Assembly: GCA_008000375.1 (NCBI GenBank)
Contig: SMOI01000048.1
Span: 106,751-152,541 of the forward strand
Direction: 5' to 3'
Source of the DNA: Poteriospumella lacustris
Taxonomy: Eukaryota > Sar > Chrysophyceae > Chromulinales > Dinobryaceae
Length of the DNA stretch: 45,791 nt
Positions within the stretch are counted from its first letter, which is position 1. The number at the start of each line of letters is the position of its first letter. The notes below the pieces were generated by a model. It searched no databases. It was not told the DNA's origin and saw only the letters and a list, made by a program, of their open reading frames with translations. The translations under genes were made by a program, and so were the position numbers. Below are positions 11,640 through 22,961 of the stretch, one piece after another.

Positions 11640-12032
11640 ATGTCAGCGATTGTAGCCCACGAGGAAGTGAAGAAAGACACGAACATCTCGACGCACGTGT
11701 TGGATACTGCCACAGGATTTCCGGCTGGTGGATTGCGGATTCAGCTTCGCATCTGTACCAACGCATTGGATTTTACAGGTGAAGAAGACTTTGAGTGGCA
11801 GGAAGTGAATATGACGGAGACGGACAGCGACGGCCGCGCGCGCTTCGTCTTCGACATCCACCCAGGCATCTACCAGATGCGCTTCTTCACCACCGCTTAC
11901 TTCACTCGTTCTGGCACCCGCAACTTCTACCCCTTGGTCGAGGTCGTCTTCCGCATCACCGACGTCACCCGCCACCACCACGTTCCGCTGCTCATCAGCC
12001 CCTTCGGGTACTCCACCTACCGCGGCAGCTAA
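11640..12032 (+). CDS. 5-hydroxyisourate hydrolase (transthyretin-like)
   Basis: A 130-residue protein of the transthyretin-related family that hydrolyses 5-hydroxyisourate, the product of urate oxidase, in the ureide pathway of purine breakdown. It works as a homotetramer. Diagnostic features are the N-terminal ISTHVLDTATGFPAGGL with the catalytic His19, the Arg in the LRIQLRI strand, the His cluster in RHHHVPLLISPFGYSTYRGS, and the C-terminal tetrapeptide YRGS at 127–130, which distinguishes the hydrolase from thyroid-hormone-binding transthyretin. It has no intron. The length matches the family when the ATG at 11640 is used. There is no C-terminal SKL-type peroxisomal signal. Neighbouring genes are not purine genes. 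Confidence 0.95.
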   Translation: MSAIVAHEEVKKDTNISTHVLDTATGFPAGGLRIQLRICTNALDFTGEEDFEWQEVNMTETDSDGRARFVFDIHPGIYQMRFFTTAYFTRSGTRNFYPLVEVVFRITDVTRHHHVPLLISPFGYSTYRGS

Positions 12033-12329
12033 ACGTACAGTACACGACATTCACCACTCTCCCGCCCTTCCCATTTGCCTGCATCTTGCACCGTACACGT
12101 GCGAAGATGATCATTCGAAACAGCCCGATGGCCACGCTCCCGCGTGGAATAGTCCCGCCGGCGGCCTCTGTGCGCCTCGTCTCGTAGAGAGTCGTTCCTC
12201 TGTAATTTATCGCGGTTGTCCACTTACTACGACCATTTCAAAACGAATTCTGACGGACAGCGCTCCTCTACATCGATGCACAGAGCAGCATCGGCTACAA
12301 CGTATAACGACACGGGCCAGGCGCGGGGT

Positions 12330-13404
12330 TCACATGATCGTGCAGCGCTGCGGCGACGCCGACGCACGGTCTTCGTCCGCCGCATGGGCGCCACCGGCCA
12401 GCGGATGCGGCGGCAGATCCTCCAACGCGATGTCGGACAGACGATTGCCACGCGACAAATCGGCTTCGTGCACGCGCTGATCGATGCTGCCGATGAGCAG
12501 TTTGACGACGTAGTCACCGTAGTTGAACGGGAACTGGCGGCCATGCGTGCGCCACACTTGCAGAATCTCCCCGCGATAATCCAACGTCACGTCGACGTTG
12601 TCGGTGGGCGAATACTCGCGACCAACACGCGCAGAGACTTCGCTGGTGGACAAGGCGACCTCGTCGTGCACACGCGGCGACAACAAACGGTGACGGAATC
12701 GACGTGAAATCGACGGCGACGAGCTCGACGCGGTCTCCAACAAGCGATACACATGTTCGGTCGAGGCATCGTCCGTGCACAAGACCAACGAAACGCAGAC
12801 CCGCGAGGCGTGGGGACGGTGACGTAGCCAGTCGGCGAAGCTGGGTACATCCTCCTACGGTTTAGATCATTCGTGCGTTACGACACCGAAAGGAGAAGGA
12901 GGCGGAGAAGGAGCAGTGGGGGGAATGAAGACAGCCGTTGTCGTTTACCTTGGCGTCAGGTTTGGTCGGGTGACCGTCGGTGAGAATGTGGAGAATGAGC
13001 CCTTTGTCGGCCAGGCGGTCCTCCGTCATCCATTCGCGTTCCACTTGATGCAGCGTTTGCAACAAATTGCTGGGCCCCGTCGGAGGTGCTCGTAATTGAC
13101 GTTCAATCTCGTCTACAGCGCTGACATTGGCCAAATACCCGCGATTGGCGAAGTAGATGTCGACGGTCGTGCCGAGCGCGTGATGCGCCTCCAAAATGAT
13201 CTTCAACGCCGTCTTCAACTCTTGCCAGCGGGTCACACCAGGACTGTTGGGATCGTCTGGATCCGCCAACGATTGCATGGAGGCCGAGTCATCGGCGACA
13301 ATCACCGTGTGATAGTCGACGAGGCGGTGCAACACGTTTCCGTACTTCGGGTTGATTTCGTATTTCGTCACGAATCGTCGCAATTCTTCTTCGGTATTGG
13401 ACAT
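12330..13404 (-). CDS. VWA-domain protein with C-terminal CaaX box
   Basis: Two exons, 12949–13404 and 12330–12854, separated by a 94-bp GT–AG intron (phase 0), give 326 residues. The N-terminal half is a von Willebrand factor A domain. VIVADDSASM supplies the MIDAS metal-site pattern DxSxS, and HILTDGHP supplies the later Asp strand motif, so divalent-metal-dependent protein binding is likely. The last four residues, CTIM, after SPQR fit a CaaX prenylation box, with Met favouring farnesylation; the protein is therefore probably membrane-anchored in the cytosol. Its C-terminal part (after residue 160) is not assigned. An in-frame ATG 57 bases upstream of the chosen start would add a Pro-rich, unlikely extension. 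The biological role is unknown. Confidence 0.8.
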
Positions 13405-14192
13405 GGCAGTGCGTCTATACTTGCGTTCGTGGAGAAGAAAAAAAGAAGGGGGGGGGCACAAAAATGGTGGTAACTGTGGAAATGGACGAACAACGAATCA
13501 ATCGACGAATAATCGATGCCCACGCTGCTCTGCGGTGTCAATGAACTGTCTCGAGACGCAGAGACGGTGGACGACTCCTCCTTCGCGTGCTATTCGGTAT
13601 TCGCAGAGCTACTTATTTCATCGACGAAGCGGCCGATGGGCCGCCGATCTTCACGCTCCCAACACCGACGGACGGGGCATGTCCCCCACAGCTGCCGCGG
13701 AGACTCACTCAAGGATTGGGTTCCTGGGTCGTTTCATATCCCGTGCACACACCGTATCGGTTCTACAGGTCAACGGGTACTACAGTACCAGGTCTGGAGG
13801 ACACATGACAGAGCCACTGCCAGTATCAGCACCACGAGTGTTAAGAGGGACCAATTACAACCGCAGAAGGACCTGTGCTCTGTGTCGCTGTTGCACCTCT
13901 CAACGACGCAGGGGCAGTTCAACAAGGAAGAGGCCATCGGTTCGTGCATCTCTCGTGCTCAGTCAGAGAACAGCTTCAGAACAGACCACAAGGGGCGAAG
14001 GGGTGAAGGGGAAGGGCCAAAACAGAGAAAATAAAAAAAAGGCGCACAGCACCGAACAGCGGCGACACACGACACACGACACACACACGACACACGAACA
14101 GACCACGATACACAGCGATATATACAGGGGTGCACCGTAGAAGGAGGCCAATCGATCGCCATCGACGGTGAGGGGGGGAGGGGAGGCGCTGC
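13405..14192. other. Intergenic region with a CACACGA-type repeat
   Basis: This 788-bp interval holds the VWA gene's promoter and the 3' flank of the WD40–TRP gene. Positions 14062–14100 contain repeated acacgac units; on the sense strand of the TRP gene this reads GTGTGTCGTGTGTC and is poor in A. Open frames crossing the interval on the + strand (up to 262 codons) have shadow-like composition and no recognised domain. Confidence 0.5.
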
Positions 14193-17100
14193 CTATGAGA
14201 GCACCTCGCACTCGACCGGCAGCGTCATCGGCTCGTTGGTCGCCGCCGCCGCCGCTTCCGTCGACGGTGGCACAAAATCGGTGAACGGTTTCACCTGCGG
14301 ACGCGACGTCTCGACCAGCTCCGCGAGCTTCAACATGCCCTCGGTCGGACCCGCCGAGACATCCGACGTGTACTTCAACACGTGCAGATACGGCGGGTAT
14401 CGACGGACCCACACCGCGGCCAGCACCCGTTGCGTCCAGCGCTGCCAAGAGGACGCGGGGGCCTCCGTCGGTGTCCCTGTCGCGGGTAACACGAAACGCG
14501 CGATCCACGACGGTACCACCGACATCGAGAACTGTTGTTCGAGAATAATCGTCGCTTGTTCCTTCCGCCACCGGGCCAGGCCCTGTTCGCGCACCGAGGT
14601 GAACGCATCGCCCATCAGGGCGATCAACAGGTTCAACATCAAAATCATCATCACCATCATGAACAACACCAACAGGACGACGGCAAACGCCGGCGTCACG
14701 GTGCCTTCGAAGTGCGTGTCGTCGATCTGCCCGAACATGTACAAAAACGCGTTGTAGAATGACTTCGACACGGTGCCAAAGCTGTTGGCCGGGTCGTGGT
14801 TCGAAATCAGCCACAGGGCCTGCGTGAAGCCACAGAGCACGAAGAACAAGACCAACAAAATGATCCGAATCTCCTTCACGATCGTCACGATCATCGCGAC
14901 CAACGGCCCCGACGTCGAGAACGGTCGCATGTAATAGAGCACCTTGCACCACATCGACACCGAACACACCGCCAGCAGACAACGCCCCGCCGCCGTGTCC
15001 GTCTGGTAAGCCATCCGCAGGAGCATGCCCGACAGCCCCGTCGAGATGATCACACAGTCGAGTCCGTTCCAGGCGTCGCGGATCACGTGCAGCCCCACCG
15101 TCGTCCACGACACGCGGCCAAACTTCGCCACAATCTGCGCCAGTTCTTCCACCAAATACCACAGAAACCCCAGCGTAATCAAGCCATTGAAGAGATTGAT
15201 CGCGACGAAGGCCGCCATGCCCTGACTGCGCCGGTAATAGAACTGAAACGTGTAGAGACACAGAATGAACAGCGCCAGAAACGTGACGTAGACACACGTC
15301 GCGAACAAATGCGCACTGCGGCCGTACGCCTCCCAACAATACTGCAACGTCATCGTGCCCACGTCGGAATCGAACAACGTCACGTTCGACAACTGGTTGC
15401 AGACGTGCACGTAGACGGCCAGTGACTGGTGCAGGTTCGACGTCCGTTTCAACGGCACCCACATCGACGTGATCGGCTGTTCGTCGCTCAGCCGGTTGAG
15501 CAACAGTCGATCGAAGAAATCGACCAGTTGCAGCCAGCGCATCTCGTGGCGTTGGAACCGACGCGACCACGTCGTGTGGAAGCCGGAGACGCGGGTATAC
15601 GCACCCGTCACTTCCAACCGATCGTGTTGGTTCAACCGACGGAGACGCACGTGCTCCAACAGCGACGGGTGGTTGCGGATCAAGCGCAACGCGGTGATGA
15701 AGCGCATAAACTCCAACGGGTACACCGAGGCCAGCATGCGCAAGACGTCGTCGGGGAAGAAGTAGCTGGGGTGGTAGAGGCGCTGGCAGAGCATGTCGGT
15801 GACGTCGTGGTTCACGATCTCGGTCCACGACAAGAGAATGGCCCGCACGGCGATGAGGTCGTTCTGCACGATCGCGTGGTACAGGAGCTTCTTCCGGGTG
15901 GCCGTGCGCCAATCGGGGGCCGACGACAACGACGACGGCGGTGGTCGAGCGGTGGCGCCGGCGCCGTGGCCGAGAATCATTCCCGACAGACGCGACACCG
16001 AGAGAAGCGGCGGCACGCCACCGCCACCGCTACCGCCACCGCCACCGCCACCGCCACCGCCACCGCCACCGTCACCGCCACCGCCACCGCCACCGCTGGC
16101 AGCAGGAGCGGAACTACTGCTGCGGTGATGGTGCTGGTGGTTGACCTGGCTGCGTGCGGCGCTGGCTTCCGCGGCGTGTGCGAAGTCCGCGGCGGTCGAG
16201 GCCAACGCGGCGGCACCGTTCGCTTTCGCTGCAGACGACCACGACGATGGCTGTTGCTGTTGCTGTTGCTGTTGCGGCTGACGGTGACTGCGCCTGGAGA
16301 CGCGCCGTACGCGGTCCTCGTACTCGGTCATATACGGCAGCACTTTCGTCAGATACGACCGAAACTTCAACAGGAAATCGGGTCGCTGGTGCCGCACGGC
16401 CAACTGAAACAGATGCGGGTTCTCCAAGAAGATGCGGCCGTCACACTCCAACGCGAACCGCGTGATGAGGGGCCAGTCGTCCTCGTGTAAGTCACAGGCG
16501 AAGGCGCGGTTGACGTTGTCGCGCGTGGGCATCATCCGCGTGGGGTACAGGGCGTCCTCCCAGATGATGTTCATTTGGTCGTCGCCGCCGCTGATGATCG
16601 TGGGGAACTCGAGCGGCGCATGGCGCGCCCGGTGCCTACCGCCACCGCCACCACCACTGCTGCGGTACGAGTCGAAGACGGTGAGGAAACAGACACGATC
16701 CGTGTGGCCCACGAGGGTTTGCAGCCGTTCGCCGCTCAGCAGGTTCCAGACGATGACCAGTTTGTCGATGCCACAGGTGACCAGCAACGGACACGCGGCA
16801 TCGTCGCCGAGTAAAAACGGTTGTCGTGGGGTGTGCACCGCCACGGCGGTGACCGACTCGCTGTGGCCGCGTAGTTTCCGCAGGGCGATGCCCGTGGACA
16901 CGTCCCACACGACGGTGGTTTTATCGTACGAGACGGTGGCGAGGAGCAGGGTTTGATTGGTGTCGGGGGGTCGGTGATCGCCGAGGTTGCACGGGTCGTA
17001 GTGGGCGAAAGGGTCGTAGAAGGCGGTGCCGAAGATGTAGCCCCGGTGCTGGCCGCGGAACTCGCGTAGACACGACAACGTCGTCAGCTCCCACAGCCGG

Positions 17101-19824
17101 ACGGTGGTGTCGTAGCTGGCGGTGACGAAGCTTACGGGTTGTTGTCCATTCGTGGGGTGGAACACGGAAAGGAAGCGGATCCAATTCTGATGCGGTTTCA
17201 CTTTCTTCCGCAGTGGTTTGGTCTGTTGCGGGTCGCAGAGGTTCCACACGAGGAAATAGTCGTCTCGGCCACCGGAGATGACCAACGGTTCGGTGAGAGC
17301 GAGTGGCGGTGATTCCTCCTGCTGGCCGCCGCCCCCGCCGCCGCGTAGGGAGGTCGGTGGTGGTGAGGCCGCGGAGACGACCAAATCGGGATTGAAGACG
17401 GCGACGGCGAAGACGGTGTCGTGGTGGCCGACCATTTGCTTCATCAGCGTAAACGTCGTCAAGTCCCAGACACAGATACGCTTGTCCGCCGCCGCCGTCA
17501 CGAGTAAAGGGCGGGCACGGGCATCGCGCGGGGTATAAATCACCGCCGCGTTGATGCGGGCCTCGTGTCCACTGCCCAGCGTCGCGACCAATCGATTGGT
17601 GCGGTAATCGTAGACTTTGCAGGTCTTGTCGATGCTCCCAATGGCCACGAGCGGACGTTGCAACGACGAATAGACCTCTCCCACCCGAGGGTAATAGCAA
17701 TCGATCGCCGTGACGGCGTTGGTGTCGATACGTCGAATATGCTCCGCCCGTTGCATGTTCACCAACAACACCTGCGCCGTATTCGTTTGTGGATGCCCAC
17801 CCCCAGCGGCGACGACAAAACCTTTGACCACCGGAAAGATCTCCAACGACGTAATCCGTATGGAACAGGGCACCTTTCGGATCTGATCGCCCGTCAACAG
17901 GTTCCAGAAAATGATCGTTCGGTCTTCCGACGCCGTGATCACCAACGGGGGCAGCCCTTTCATTTCCGTATCAAAGACACGTAACGCGGTGATCTTATCC
18001 TCGTGACCGACCAAGCGACGGATCACGTCACCACTTTCTAAATCCCACACCAACGCGGTCGTGTCCAGACTACCCGTGATCAGTACCTTCGAGGTGTAGT
18101 AATACTTGGGTGCATCCACACGGACACTGCTGGACATAGGTACATCCTCCACCGGGTGAGGACTTCGACCGCCACCGCCACCGCCACCGCCACCGCCACC
18201 GCCACCGCCACCGCCACCGCCACCGCCACCGCCACCGCCATTGCCCGCACCAGGGCCCAGGTAGACGTCTTCCCCATCCAACGCCGCGGTGGCGGCGGCT
18301 GTGCCATCGCGGGTATATTCGTACGGAATACGAAACGTGTGGGCCACCACCGCGGTGACGGACTTCGTGTGCTTCCGAATGATCTTCGGAAACCGATCGG
18401 GGTCATGGTGCCAGTTGTGGTCCTTCTCTTGATAGCGATACGTCCAATACCGCAGCGTCTTGTCCCACGAGGCCGTGACCACGGTGATGTCGCGTCCATG
18501 TTGAAACGCGGTCACCGACAGAATCAAATCCGTGTGCGACAGGGGCAAATGGTTGACAATGCGATGAATCATGACCAACTGGTGGCCGTCGTCGTTCGCA
18601 AAGGCCCAAATCGAACACGATTTGTCATACGAACCGAAGATAATCCACGGCGACTTCGGCGGCTCTCGAATACCGACGACCGTCGCTGGCTGCCCCGTCG
18701 CTACGGACGACGACGATGCGGCGGGGGTTGCGCTGTGATCATCGAGTTCCCCTCGCGGTGGTAGAAACCGGTTGGGATGTTGTGGATCTTCTTCCATGGG
18801 TAAGCCACTGTCCGGTGGGTTGAACGGGACCAGATCGAGCACGTAGATCGACGAGACGGTGCCATTAAACCCGTGGGGGCTCTTCTCGATCGTGTGCAAC
18901 AGCTCAAAGTGTCCAGTGCCATCGGCCAAGGGCAGGTGACCATCTACCGTCGGGATCCATCGCCACAAACGCACTTCACATTTCGTGTCGTTCCCATCGG
19001 CGGCGGTGATCAAATACCCCACGCCTCGCCAATGGAACGAGGCCATGGCCACGGCGCGATCTCGACAGGGCACGGTGCTACGGTCGAGAGAACGAGGCGA
19101 ATATTCGGATTCCTTCAGAGGGGTGTGATCATCATCACCCTCCGTCCATTCTTGTACATGCAACACATCGTGTATTGACGAGGCACCCGCATCGCGCTCC
19201 TCCTCCTCCTCCTCCTCCTCCTCCTCCTTCTCCGCCGCCACCGCACAGTTGGACGCTGTGGCGGCGTTGTCACGAGGAACCATGAGCTGACACACGACCT
19301 CCTGTGTTTCTGGTCGCCATACCTTGATGGCATTCTGTGATCCATCTTTGTTGCCCTCATAGGCGACAATGAGCAGGGTTTGATCGACGAACGGAGGCGT
19401 GAACACTTCGATCGAGTTGACGTTCTTGTAGTGTTCCAAGTTCGGCATCACCGTCAGAAACTTGCGCAGCTTGAATGAGTCGCCTTTTAATCCTGAATAC
19501 CACATACATATTAGTCAGTGTGAGTGGAGTGCCGTGCGCTTTGGTGTGAGTGAGTGACGGTGTGGTCTTACCGGTGCAGCCGGGCAAACAGTGGCCACTT
19601 TCCGTCCGCGGACATTGGCATTGCCACAGAAAGTCGTCATCTTCGACATCACCCACACACATATTGACGTCGAATTTCTCTGGTACTGGTGGATTGGCAT
19701 CATCGTCGTCACATTTGCTGACATTGTAGCTGGTGTGATGACGAGATTCGTCGATACTCTTTTCCCGCTCGGGTGCACTGGGTAGTCGCTCGGGAACAGT
19801 CTTCGCTGCTCCTGTGCGAAACAT
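14193..19824 (-). CDS. WD40-repeat and TRPV-like cation channel fusion protein
   Basis: Two exons (19572–19824 and 14193–19492) with a 79-bp GT–AG intron give 1850 residues. An acidic N-terminus ends in a Cys-rich stretch (FLWQCQCPR…GHCLPGCTG). Residues about 100–1080 hold some 13 WD40 repeats, for example DKTLRYWTY, DTTALVWDL, DRTIIFWNL and DTTVRLWEL, enough for two propellers. Gly runs lie near 502–526 and 1216–1250, and there is a poly-Gln run. Six or so membrane helices follow from about residue 1479. The pore loop is near 1669 (YMFGQID) and the last helix ends MLNLLIALMGDAF. The following segment, RWRKEQATIILEQQF, resembles the TRP helix of TRPV channels. I infer a cation channel with a cytosolic WD40 sensor or scaffold. 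The ligand and ion selectivity cannot be read. WD40–channel fusions are rare, so the single-gene model is worth confirming, although the second exon is one open frame. Confidence 0.88.
16019..16096. repeat. CCGCCA hexamer repeat coding for Gly
   Basis: About 12 near-perfect ccgcca units encode a Gly/Ser run on the minus strand of the WD40–TRP gene. The length is a multiple of three and keeps the frame. It probably varies in length between individuals. Confidence 0.9.
18169..18241. repeat. CCGCCA hexamer repeat coding for Gly
   Basis: About 12 perfect ccgcca units encode a run of more than 20 Gly near residues 502–526, between two WD40 repeats of the channel gene. Assembly collapse or expansion is possible here. 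Confidence 0.92.
19198..19231. repeat. CTC trinucleotide repeat coding for Glu
   Basis: About ten ctc units encode an acidic Glu run near the N-terminus of the WD40–TRP protein. Confidence 0.85.
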
Positions 19825-20412
19825 GTTGTCCTACCAAATGGTCGTGTCACCAAAGATGTATGTGTGCAGATTAATCTGTGTCTCACAACGTAACCAAAAA
19901 CAAGCGGTGAATGGTGGTGTAGACCAATGGCCTTGACAGTGACAACAAGTTCTGTCGCTTCACCGAAAGAAAACACGATGCACAAAAGATAGGCACAGAT
20001 GGGAGTAACGTGTTCACTGTGGTCTTGACTAGTTGTAATTATCATTGCCTGTTGGACCTCCTTCTTTTGTTCCATGTTCCTTTCATTTGCGTTGTTTCAG
20101 TTGAAGTTGGTGTCGCGACACGCCCGTGAGCCTGTGTCCTGTTGTTTTTGCATTCGCGCGACACACGTCGACAGCCGTTTCGTTCTTGAAGTTGCAGTGC
20201 GCCCAGTACATCCCAGATATGGTCTGGGCAACAGGGAGATTGGTATGGTGACATGATGACGATGGTGGCTTGTCATGTCAATGGTCAAAGCAGAATTCAT
20301 GTTTACCAAAAACTATTAGGAAGATCCTGCGTTGGACAGCTCTTGCGCTTTCGTATCCTGTTCAGTTATTGTGACACTCGAACCAGAAGGAACGAGGAGG
20401 AGCTTCGCCAAT
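19825..20412. promoter_or_regulatory. Divergent region, WD40–TRP gene and small membrane ORF
   Basis: This 588-bp segment separates two divergent starts and should contain the channel promoter. No recognised element or further gene is seen; frames here are short and overlapping. Confidence 0.35.
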
Positions 20413-20637
20413 ATGAGCTTGTTGCGTCATCTGCAACGTAATCGAGGCAACATTGCCATTCTTTCGCTCAGCATTATATTTATTGGTGCTGCGGAGATCG
20501 TAAAGATGGAGCACGCCAAGGACCCGCAGTATCTGAACACTGTCCGGGAAGACAACAATTTGCTGCTAGAAAGAAAAGTCACCGAAAATAGACGCACAGA
20601 ATCGAAGATTGTAATTGATGGTCAACGGAAGCCATGA
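20413..20637 (+). CDS. Small single-pass membrane protein, unidentified
   Basis: A 74-residue frame begins at an ATG and ends in TGA. A basic N-terminus (MSLLRHLQRNRG) precedes a hydrophobic helix (NIAILSLSIIFIGAAEIV), followed by a charged, helical C-terminal tail. This layout is common in small mitochondrial inner-membrane assembly factors, but I cannot match it to a named one. The composition looks protein-like, and the frame is not a shadow of another gene. The same frame is open for 27 codons upstream but without an ATG. Confidence 0.45.
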   Translation: MSLLRHLQRNRGNIAILSLSIIFIGAAEIVKMEHAKDPQYLNTVREDNNLLLERKVTENRRTESKIVIDGQRKP

Positions 20638-21299
20638 GCGAGATAAATAGTATGGATACTCGTTGCACTGTGCATCAGTATTTTGTTTTCGACGGATCGT
20701 TAAGGGAAGGTTACCGCCATCAAAAGTCGGGAGCAGTACACCAAGCCCATTTCTAGGATTTTGGTGGCGGTGATACTCTTTCCCTCACGCGATAAAAGAA
20801 CACGCGTTCGTTTTTATCCGCAAGCGATAAAAGAACACGAGGGAAGGTAGCAGTTCATGGTCGCCCAAAAGCCACTACTGTACGTGCACGACTGCGATCT
20901 CCTCCGATCAGCTGGGAACCAGCTGTTTAAAGATCGTAGATGACTGTTTGCGGAAACTCCTAACAACACCCAGGTGGTCGCTGACCATGAGGACGTACTG
21001 GACGCGGTCATGGACTTGATTGTTCTTCAAAGAAAGGGAAGTTATCAGTACAAAATCAATAAATTATGATGCAATGTGCTGGCTGTCTCGACTGCAGCAT
21101 CCGCAGCGTGAAGAAGCAACCCTCTTGCAACGGGCGAAACGGCAGGTCCAACACTTCCACTTCCACTACCACTTCTCCTGCAGCGAAACTGGTGTAAATA
21201 TTTAAAAGATCATGCTCCCTACTGAGTGTTACAGCTGTTCACACGACAGCGGAGAGCATTACAAAGAACGTAGAGAGGGGACGGAACCAACCGCTACTC
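20638..21299. other. Intergenic region, nothing recognised except a small repeat cluster
   Basis: This 662-bp interval lies between the 3' ends of the small ORF and the MFS gene. Apart from the GATAAAAGAAC repeats at 20789–20839 I see no gene or RNA. Confidence 0.45.
20789..20839. repeat. Three GATAAAAGAAC copies, two direct and one inverted
   Basis: gcgataaaagaacacg occurs at 20789–20804 and 20824–20839. A related reverse-complement copy, gttcgtttttatc, lies between them at 20806–20818. The block is flanked by tccctc and its complement gaggga. It could be a cluster of protein-binding sites or a small hairpin. Confidence 0.7.
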
Positions 21300-22961
21300 T
21301 TACACGGCCGCTGCAATCACCGACACCCCAACCAAAACCAATACAGCGACAAACGAGAGGCGTTGCCATGTCTGCCAGGGCTGGTGACGAAACGCATGGT
21401 TCGACAAGTGGGTGGCTTGTGAAGAGTCTTTGCCGTAGCGAAAGAACCACACTTTGTGGTACCAGACGCACACCGCCAACAGACTGAGACACATGAGCAG
21501 ACTCACCAGAGCGAAGGCGGCCAGCGGATGCAGGTACTGATTCATCGTCGTCGCGACAATCGGTAGAACGATGCGACCCACGCCAGCCATACGGGCGAGT
21601 TGACCCTGCCGCAGCGCTTGTCGCTCTCGTTGGTTGTAGAAGGCAAACAGTCCCAACACCGCACTGTTGGCGATGGGGTAGCCCACGGCATACACGAGGG
21701 CATGCGACAAGGCATACTGCCACAGCAGATGCGGTTCCCGTCCGGTGCCCAGATCGAGAACGAAGCCCTGGGCACAGAGAATCACCATCAATCCGGCGAG
21801 CAGCAACGTCACGTCGTCGAAGTGTTTGGTCCAAACGTCGCGAAACAACAACAGGTTCACCGTGCCGACGACACCGTCCAACGACATCAAACCCGCCGCT
21901 TCGATCTCCGACAGATGGTATCGATCCAACAACAGCGCCGTGCCCACGGATTCATACACCGCGAGTACCCCTCGTGTGGTAAAATTCAAGAAGATACACA
22001 GCGTGAGGACTTCCTGCAAGTCGCGCGCTTCGCTCGTGGCTTCATCGGCTTCCTCAGTGGGTACCGCAGAGGAAGTGCACCAGGGCAGACACGACAGCCA
22101 CCAGGTCATGCACGACGCTCTGATTGGGCCTCCAGCAACGGTCGCCAAGTCTTTGGTCTGGTCGTCGGCCTTGTGACGGTTGCATTCGGCTTGCTGCTGC
22201 GCGTGGTGGGGTACCAGGGGATTGCGTATCTCGGTCAATTCAATGATCATGACTGTAGAACCCTTGGCTTCAACATCCTGCGGCTCTGTAGAAGCTGGCC
22301 GTGCCGCACCATCGACGATAGCAGATGGTGGTTGTGACGCTGAGGGTTCGTTGGCGGTGGGGTCTTCGTGGATGTTTTCGAACCAGCGATACAGCACCAC
22401 GACAACTGCCGCAGTACAGACCACCAGGAGACCTCCAGGCATCACAAAAGGCAATTGGTCTCCTCCAATGGACGATCCTCCCATGAAGAGCAAGGCCCCA
22501 AGAATCGGCGTGGCGGCGATGCCGGCGTATTGGTAGGCGGACAGCTGCGCCAGACGCCACGTGCGTTCCTCGGGCATGGCTTGTTCAGCTACGTACGAAC
22601 GAAGTACGCCGAGATTGCCTGTACCAAGTCCCATGAGGAATTGTGCAATGAACAGCGTAGGAAGGCCACCGCCGACCACGACAAGAGTCCAGAGGAGCGC
22701 ACCGAGCAGCACGAGTCCGCTGCAAACGAGCAGTGCGCCTTTGTGTCTGTAGATGGACTCATCGGCGAAGCGGCCGATTTCAGCACTCATCACGACATTC
22801 CCTACACCAAAGGTGGACACCAAGAGGCCTAATGTGGTGGCACTGGCACCGTACTTCTTCGCCAGGGGCCAAAGGACGGGATTCAAGACGCCTCGTGCCC
22901 AGTCACTGACGAAGCAATCCATACCCGCAATGAAAATGGACAACTGCTTGGAATTCATCAT
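21300..22961 (-). CDS. Major facilitator superfamily transporter
   Basis: A single-exon protein of 553 residues from the ATG at 22961. About twelve hydrophobic helices fall in two halves, separated by a hydrophilic loop of about 120 residues rich in Gln, Ala and Glu. The first half shows the MFS loop 2–3 pattern (AEIGRFADESIYRHKGALL) and, in the fourth to fifth helices, GLGTGNLGVLRSYVAEQ with a following EERT. This resembles CLN7/MFSD8-like and related lysosomal or vacuolar MFS proteins. The substrate cannot be read. The frame is open 26 codons further upstream but lacks an ATG; a short upstream exon cannot be excluded, because CCTAG precedes the start. Confidence 0.85.
   Translation of the reverse strand: MMNSKQLSIFIAGMDCFVSDWARGVLNPVLWPLAKKYGASATTLGLLVSTFGVGNVVMSAEIGRFADESIYRHKGALLVCSGLVLLGALLWTLVVVGGGLPTLFIAQFLMGLGTGNLGVLRSYVAEQAMPEERTWRLAQLSAYQYAGIAATPILGALLFMGGSSIGGDQLPFVMPGGLLVVCTAAVVVVLYRWFENIHEDPTANEPSASQPPSAIVDGAARPASTEPQDVEAKGSTVMIIELTEIRNPLVPHHAQQQAECNRHKADDQTKDLATVAGGPIRASCMTWWLSCLPWCTSSAVPTEEADEATSEARDLQEVLTLCIFLNFTTRGVLAVYESVGTALLLDRYHLSEIEAAGLMSLDGVVGTVNLLLFRDVWTKHFDDVTLLLAGLMVILCAQGFVLDLGTGREPHLLWQYALSHALVYAVGYPIANSAVLGLFAFYNQRERQALRQGQLARMAGVGRIVLPIVATTMNQYLHPLAAFALVSLLMCLSLLAVCVWYHKVWFFRYGKDSSQATHLSNHAFRHQPWQTWQRLSFVAVLVLVGVSVIAAAV

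Noticed and set aside
13352-14140. A 262-codon + strand frame between the VWA and TRP genes.
   Set aside because: It overlaps the antisense of VWA exon 1, ends in simple repeats and has no family motif.
16019-18241. CRISPR-like or minisatellite arrays in the channel gene.
   Set aside because: They are uninterrupted hexamer repeats coding for Gly within an open frame, without spacers.
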